From Lachnospiraceae bacterium (GTDB lineage Bacteria; Bacillota; Clostridia; Lachnospirales; Lachnospiraceae): a stretch of DNA of 10,148 nucleotides. The stretch is from NCBI GenBank assembly GCA_900771995.1, contig CAAGQC010000027.1:1-10148 (forward strand), read 5' to 3'. This document shows, in pieces, positions 5,644-10,148 of the stretch; position 1 is the first letter of the stretch; each line of letters starts with the position of its first letter. A program made the translations under genes and the position numbers. The notes under the pieces were generated by a model. The model was not told the DNA's origin. It made no database searches and saw only the letters and a list, made by a program, of their open reading frames with translations.

Positions 5644-8600
5644 ATGAATTCACAGGAAAAATACGCAACTCTCGGCATAGATATCGGTTCCACCACTGTC
5701 AAGATTGCTATTTTGGACGAAGAACACAATATTTTATTTTCCGATTATGAGCGTCACTTCGCCAATATCCGGGAAACGCTGTCCGGGCTCCTTAAGAAAG
5801 CCTATGACCAGCTGGGAGAATTACAGCTGCACCCCATGATCACCGGTTCCGGCGGTCTGACTCTGGCGAACCACCTTGGGGTTCCTTTTACCCAGGAGGT
5901 CGTAGCCGTGGCTACTTCCCTGCAGGAACTGGCTCCCAAGACCGATGTTGCCATTGAGTTAGGCGGCGAGGATGCGAAAATCATCTATTTCGAAGGCGGC
6001 AACGTGGAACAGCGTATGAACGGTATCTGCGCCGGCGGTACCGGTTCCTTCATCGACCAGATGGCCAGTCTGATCCAGACGGATGCTTCGGGTCTGAACG
6101 AATATGCGAAAAATTATAAATCCCTCTACACCATTGCTGCCCGCTGTGGTGTATTTGCCAAGACCGATATCCAGCCCCTGATCAACGAAGGCGCTACCAA
6201 GGAGGATTTGTCTGCTTCTATTTTCCAGGCAGTGGTGAGCCAGACCATTTCCGGCCTGGCCTGCGGTAAGCCGATCCGCGGCCACGTAGCTTTCTTAGGC
6301 GGACCCTTACATTTCCTGTCCGAATTGAAGGCTGCCTTTATCCGTACCTTAAATCTGGATGACGAGCACATCATCGACGTGGACAACTCCCACCTGTTCG
6401 CTGCCATCGGTTCTGCACTGAACGCGAAGGAAGAAGTCTGCATCAGTCTGTCCGACATGGTGAAAAAGCTGTCCTCCGATATCAAGATGGAGTTCGAGGT
6501 AGAACGTATGGAGCCTCTGTTCGCGGACAAGGCTGCTTATCAGGAATTCGTGGAGCGTCACAGCAAGCATCATGTGACTACCGGAGATTTACAGTCCTAT
6601 CAGGGCAAGGCTTTCCTGGGTATCGATGCGGGTTCCACCACCACGAAGATCGCACTGGTGGGTGAGGACGGTTCCCTCCTGTACTCCTTCTATTCCAGTA
6701 ACGACGGAAGCCCCCTGAAGACGGCCATCCGTTCCCTGAAGGAGATCTACTCTCTCCTGCCTGACGGCGTGGAGATCGTGCGCTCCTGTTCCACCGGTTA
6801 CGGTGAAGCGCTGATGAAGGCCGCTTTCCTGTTGGACGACGGTGAGGTCGAGACCGTGGCACATTATTATGCCGCTGCTTTCTTCGATCCCAGCGTAGAC
6901 TGTATCTTAGACATCGGCGGTCAGGATATGAAGTGCATCAAGATCAAGAACCAGACCGTAGACAGCGTACAGCTGAACGAGGCATGTTCCTCCGGATGCG
7001 GTTCCTTTATCGAGACCTTTGCGAAGTCCCTGAACTATACGGTACAGGATTTTGCACAGGCGGCCCTGTTCGCAGAGCATCCCATCGATCTGGGTACCCG
7101 TTGTACCGTATTCATGAACTCCAAGGTAAAGCAGGCCCAGAAGGAAGGTGCTTCCGTAGCAGATATTTCCGCCGGACTTGCCTACTCCGTTATCAAGAAT
7201 GCATTATTTAAGGTAATCAAGGTGTCCGATGCCTCCGAGCTGGGTAAAAATATCGTGGTACAGGGCGGTACTTTCTACAACGATGCCGTTCTGCGCAGCT
7301 TTGAGAAGATCGCCAACTGTCAGGCCATCCGTCCCGATATCGCCGGTATCATGGGCGCTTTCGGTGCGGCTCTGATCGCCAGAGAGCATTACGAGGACGG
7401 TTATGTGACCACGATGCTGGATTACCAGAAGATCTGCGATCTGCAGTTCGAGACCAGCATGGCAAAATGTAAGGGCTGTACCAACAACTGTCGTCTGACC
7501 ATCAACAAGTTCTCCGGCGGCCGTCAGTTCATCTCCGGCAACCGTTGCGAACGTGGTATCGGCGGTCAGAAGAATGCCCACAATGTACCGAATTTATACG
7601 AATACAAATTACATAGACTGTTCTCTTATGAGTCTCTGGATGCTGACAAGGCTCCCAGAGGTGTGGTAGGTATCCCCAGAGTGCTGAATATGTACGAGGA
7701 CTATCCGTTCTGGTTCACCTTCTTCACCGAACTGGGCTACCGCGTGGTGCTCTCTCCCAGCTCCAACCGTAAGATCTACGAGCTTGGCATCGAGTCCATC
7801 CCCAGTGAATCCGAGTGTTATCCGGCGAAGCTGGCTCACGGTCATGTGACCTGGCTGATCCGTCAGGGAATCAAGTTCATCTTCTACCCTGCGCTGTTCT
7901 ATGAGCGCAACGAGTTCGAGGATGCCAACAACCATTACAACTGCCCCATCGTTACTTCTTATTCCGAGAATATCAAGAATAACGTGGAGGAAATCGCCGG
8001 CGGTGAGATCACGTTCCTCAATCCGTTCATGTCCTTCAGAGATCTGGGTACCGTGACCGATGCACTGACGAAGGAGTTCACCGAGATTCCCGCTTCCGAG
8101 ATTGCCGCAGCCTGCGAAAAGGGCTGGAAGGAACTGGCAAGCGCCCGTCACGATATGGAGAAAAAGGGCGAAGAGACACTGGAATACTTACGTCAGACCG
8201 GCAAGCGCGGTATCGTGCTGGCAGGCCGTCCCTATCATGTGGACCCGGAGATCAACCACGGTATTCCCGAGCTGATCACCTCCTACGATATGGCAGTCTT
8301 AACAGAGGATTCCATCTCCCATCTGGCGAAGCCGGAACGTCCTTTGATCGTATCCGACCAGTGGATGTATCATTCCAGACTTTACGCTGCCGCAAGCTAT
8401 GTAAAGACCGTGGAGAATCTGGATCTGATCCAGCTGAATTCCTTCGGCTGCGGTCTGGATGCCGTTACCACCGATCAGGTGAACGATATCCTCTCCGGCT
8501 CCGATAAGATCTATACCTGCTTAAAGATCGATGAAGTCAACAATCTGGGTGCGGCCCGTATCCGTATCCGTTCCCTGTTGTCTGCGATCCGCGTCCGGGA

Positions 8601-9900
8601 AAAGATGGGCAAGCACCGCAACATCCGTTCTTCCGCTATTGAAAAGGTACCGTTTACCGAAGAGATGCGTAAGGACTACACCATCATCTGTCCGCAGATG
8701 TCCCCGATCCATTTTGAGATCCTGCAGCCAGCGTTTAATGCCTGCGGTTACAATTTCGTGGTATTGGACAACGACAACAAGCACTCCGTAGATGTGGGGC
8801 TGAAATATGTTAACAACGATGCCTGCTATCCTTCCCTGCTGGTAGTCGGCCAAATCATGGAAGCACTGCTGTCGGGCAAATACGATCTGAATAAGACCGC
8901 CATTATCATGAGCCAGACCGGTGGTGGCTGCCGTGCGACGAACTACATCGGATTCATCCGTCGTGCCCTGAAAAAGGCAGACATGGAGCAGATCCCCGTG
9001 ATCTCCCTGAACCTGGCAGGTATCGAGAGCAATCCCGGCTTCCACCTGAATGCGGATCTGCTGTTACGTGCCGCTGTGGGTGCGGAATTCGGCGATATCT
9101 TCATGCGTTGTGTCTACCGCATGCGTCCTTATGAGGCGACTCCGGGTTCAGTGGATGCTTTGCATAAGGAATGGCTTGCGAAGGTGCAGAAGTTCGTCTC
9201 CGCGAAGCACATCAGCATTCCGAAGTTCCGCAGGATGTGCGTGCAGATCATCCGTGATTTCGATGCGATTCCGGTACTGGATATCAAGAAGCCCCGTGTC
9301 GGCGTGGTGGGTGAGATTCTGGTGAAGTTCTCTCCCGCCGGCAACAATCATCTGGTAGAGCTGTTGGAGAGCGAAGGGGCGGAAGCTGTGGTACCTGACC
9401 TGATCGACTTCATGCTGTACTGCTTCTACAACCAGATCTACAAGGCCGAGCATCTGGGTACCAGCAAGAAGACCGCGAAGATCTCCGCTCTGGGTATCTG
9501 GGCTATCGAACATATCCTGCGGGGCTCTGCCGTGAAGGCATTTGAAGAAAGTAAGCATTTCGATGCGCCCACCAGCATCTACAAGATCGTCTCCTATGCG
9601 GAGCCCATCGTATCCATCGGCAACCAGACTGGTGAGGGTTGGTTCTTAACCGGTGAGATGGTGGAACTGATCAAAGAAGGTGTACCGAACATCGTATGTA
9701 CCCAGCCTTTCGGCTGCCTGCCGAACCACGTGGTAGGTAAGGGCGTTATCAAGGCCCTGCGGAAGGCATATCCTTCCTCCAACATCGTAGCCATCGACTA
9801 CGATCCCGGTGCCAGCGAGGTCAACCAGCTCAACCGAATCAAACTCATGCTCTCCACCGCCCAGAAGAATTTGAAGAAGGGCGACGGGGCTGCGGAATAA
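5644..9900 (+). CDS. Giant acyl-CoA dehydratase activase-related fusion protein (two ASKHA ATPase domains, DUF2229-like and COG3581-like regions)
   Basis: The protein has 1418 residues. Domains 1 (about 8-290) and 2 (about 322-590) are each complete BadF/BcrA/HgdC-type ASKHA ATPases. Phosphate loops are GIDIGSTT (11-18) and GIDAGSTT (326-333); second phosphate motifs are ELGGED (105-110) and DIGGQD (423-428); adenosine-side glycines are G219-G220 and G541-G542. In known activases two cysteines per subunit bind one [4Fe-4S] cluster between two subunits. Equivalents here are C129 and C168 in domain 1, and C448 and C487 in domain 2. A linker with C609-x2-C612-x3-C616 and C635 may hold another cluster. 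DUF2229-like sequence follows (about 660-870), then a COG3581-like region (about 990-1330) with C1016, C1061 and C1096, and C1352 and C1357 near the end. Such proteins are thought to use ATP to drive low-potential electron transfer; substrate and partner are unknown. It stands alone with its own promoter. Frequent CGT arginine codons suggest good expression. Confidence 0.93.
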   Translation: MNSQEKYATLGIDIGSTTVKIAILDEEHNILFSDYERHFANIRETLSGLLKKAYDQLGELQLHPMITGSGGLTLANHLGVPFTQEVVAVATSLQELAPKTDVAIELGGEDAKIIYFEGGNVEQRMNGICAGGTGSFIDQMASLIQTDASGLNEYAKNYKSLYTIAARCGVFAKTDIQPLINEGATKEDLSASIFQAVVSQTISGLACGKPIRGHVAFLGGPLHFLSELKAAFIRTLNLDDEHIIDVDNSHLFAAIGSALNAKEEVCISLSDMVKKLSSDIKMEFEVERMEPLFADKAAYQEFVERHSKHHVTTGDLQSYQGKAFLGIDAGSTTTKIALVGEDGSLLYSFYSSNDGSPLKTAIRSLKEIYSLLPDGVEIVRSCSTGYGEALMKAAFLLDDGEVETVAHYYAAAFFDPSVDCILDIGGQDMKCIKIKNQTVDSVQLNEACSSGCGSFIETFAKSLNYTVQDFAQAALFAEHPIDLGTRCTVFMNSKVKQAQKEGASVADISAGLAYSVIKNALFKVIKVSDASELGKNIVVQGGTFYNDAVLRSFEKIANCQAIRPDIAGIMGAFGAALIAREHYEDGYVTTMLDYQKICDLQFETSMAKCKGCTNNCRLTINKFSGGRQFISGNRCERGIGGQKNAHNVPNLYEYKLHRLFSYESLDADKAPRGVVGIPRVLNMYEDYPFWFTFFTELGYRVVLSPSSNRKIYELGIESIPSESECYPAKLAHGHVTWLIRQGIKFIFYPALFYERNEFEDANNHYNCPIVTSYSENIKNNVEEIAGGEITFLNPFMSFRDLGTVTDALTKEFTEIPASEIAAACEKGWKELASARHDMEKKGEETLEYLRQTGKRGIVLAGRPYHVDPEINHGIPELITSYDMAVLTEDSISHLAKPERPLIVSDQWMYHSRLYAAASYVKTVENLDLIQLNSFGCGLDAVTTDQVNDILSGSDKIYTCLKIDEVNNLGAARIRIRSLLSAIRVREKMGKHRNIRSSAIEKVPFTEEMRKDYTIICPQMSPIHFEILQPAFNACGYNFVVLDNDNKHSVDVGLKYVNNDACYPSLLVVGQIMEALLSGKYDLNKTAIIMSQTGGGCRATNYIGFIRRALKKADMEQIPVISLNLAGIESNPGFHLNADLLLRAAVGAEFGDIFMRCVYRMRPYEATPGSVDALHKEWLAKVQKFVSAKHISIPKFRRMCVQIIRDFDAIPVLDIKKPRVGVVGEILVKFSPAGNNHLVELLESEGAEAVVPDLIDFMLYCFYNQIYKAEHLGTSKKTAKISALGIWAIEHILRGSAVKAFEESKHFDAPTSIYKIVSYAEPIVSIGNQTGEGWFLTGEMVELIKEGVPNIVCTQPFGCLPNHVVGKGVIKALRKAYPSSNIVAIDYDPGASEVNQLNRIKLMLSTAQKNLKKGDGAAE

Positions 9901-9938
9901 AGATATCGCTTAGACTAAATAAATTACCTGAATGATTT

Positions 9939-9979
9939 TCTGGTGCTTCCGGTCGGATTTTTCGCCTGGAAGCGCCAGA
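9939..9979 (+). terminator. Hairpin after the activase-like gene, weak terminator candidate
   Basis: TCTGGTGCTTCC (9939-9950) pairs with GGAAGCGCCAGA (9968-9979) over 12 positions with one G-T wobble. GG (9951-9952) can extend into the loop by pairing with CC (9965-9966). It starts 38 bases after the stop codon, a usual position for a transcript end. The bases after the stem on the plus strand are TAAACAGATAGG, so the U tract of a standard intrinsic terminator is missing. It may end the message inefficiently or only protect its 3' end. Confidence 0.4.
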
Positions 9980-10015
9980 TAAACAGATAGGTTTCTCCTT
10001 TCCGTGTCCTTTCCA

Positions 10016-10031
10016 TGCAAATATCTTTGCA
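10016..10031. promoter_or_regulatory. Perfect dyad covering the -35 box of the right-edge promoter, operator candidate
   Basis: TGCAAA-TATC-TTTGCA is a perfect inverted repeat with six-base arms. Its right arm contains the -35 hexamer TTTGCA of the promoter at 10026-10054. A dyad in this position is a typical place for a repressor to block RNA polymerase. No regulator gene in the window can be linked to it, so the operator role is inference. Confidence 0.4.
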
Positions 10032-10054
10032 GATTCCCAATATCATGCTATAAT
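10026..10054 (+). promoter_or_regulatory. Predicted extended -10 promoter reading into tandem repeats
   Basis: TTTGCA (10026-10031) and a consensus TATAAT (10049-10054) are separated by 17 bases. TGC directly precedes the -10 box, giving an extended -10 element. Transcription would begin near 10061, a few bases before the first tandem repeat unit. No coding region follows within the remaining bases, so the transcript is either a leader of a gene beyond the window or a non-coding RNA. Confidence 0.6.
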
Positions 10055-10066
10055 ATGCCCAGACAT

Positions 10067-10148
10067 GCCTGTAGTGACTGCTGATTGCATGCCTGCAGCG
10101 ACTTGCTGATTGCGTGCCTGCAGCGACTTGCTGATTGCGTGCCTGCAG
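10067..10148. repeat. Tandem repeat of 24-25 bases, at least three units, cut by the window end
   Basis: Units start at 10067 (24 bases), 10091 (25) and 10116 (25), and a fourth begins at 10141 and is cut off after eight bases. Units two and three are identical. Unit one differs by three transitions and one missing T. Each full unit begins GCCTG and contains CAGC-GACTT-GCTG (CTGC-less in the diverged first copy), a small hairpin. There are no spacers between units, so this is not a CRISPR array. The unit length is not a multiple of three, so it is not a coding repeat in a constant frame. The repeats follow a good promoter directly. Confidence 0.85.

Noticed and set aside
8521..9045. 174-codon open frame antisense to the large gene
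   Set aside because: It lies wholly inside the well-supported activase-like gene, has no family resemblance, and is explained by the strong codon bias of the sense strand. The same applies to 7609-8151 on the minus strand and to 2372-2815 on the plus strand inside the peptidase gene.
10067..10148. CRISPR array at the right edge
   Set aside because: The repeat units are directly adjacent with no spacers, and no cas gene is in the window.

Overview
The window looks like a chromosomal segment of an anaerobic Firmicute, most likely a Lachnospiraceae-type Clostridium with moderate G+C. This is inferred from strong AGGAG-type ribosome binding sites, sigma-A-like promoters, a cytosolic M16C peptidase, and a very large protein related to 2-hydroxyacyl-CoA dehydratase activases. 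No tRNA, rRNA, insertion sequence, phage gene or CRISPR array was seen.

Left block (1-5456), minus strand. A good promoter (5428-5456) appears to drive four genes reading leftwards. The first is a rhomboid-like membrane protein with a C-terminal zinc ribbon but no visible catalytic GxSG (4510-5370). The second is a sigma-70-like protein with regions 1.1, 1.2, 2.1-2.2 and 3 but no region 4 (3586-4338). The third is a small basic protein of unknown function whose start overlaps its neighbour by 20 bases (3180-3605). The fourth is a complete, probably active M16C metallopeptidase of the presequence protease type (179-3097). Both wider gaps in the cluster carry inverted repeats, one with a 23-bp stem. 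A further minus-strand gene starts at 52 and leaves the window. The combination suggests protein quality control plus possible RNA polymerase modulation, but no pathway can be named.

Middle (5371-5643). This AT-rich divergent intergenic region holds the promoter of the left cluster and a consensus TATAAT promoter for the rightward gene.

Right block (5644-9900), plus strand. One gene fills it: a 1418-residue fusion of two complete BadF/BcrA/HgdC-type ASKHA ATPase domains, a cysteine-rich linker, a DUF2229-like region and a C-terminal COG3581-like region. Each ATPase domain keeps both cysteines that bind the bridging iron-sulfur cluster in dimeric activases. The chain could therefore act as an internal pseudo-dimer. 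No separate dehydratase subunit gene lies in the window.

Right edge (9901-10148). A 12-bp hairpin follows the large gene. It is followed by an extended -10 promoter whose -35 box sits in a perfect dyad, then by 24-25-bp tandem repeats that begin about where transcription should start and run off the end of the window. The repeats share short core words with the two intergenic hairpins on the left, which hints at one dispersed repeat family.
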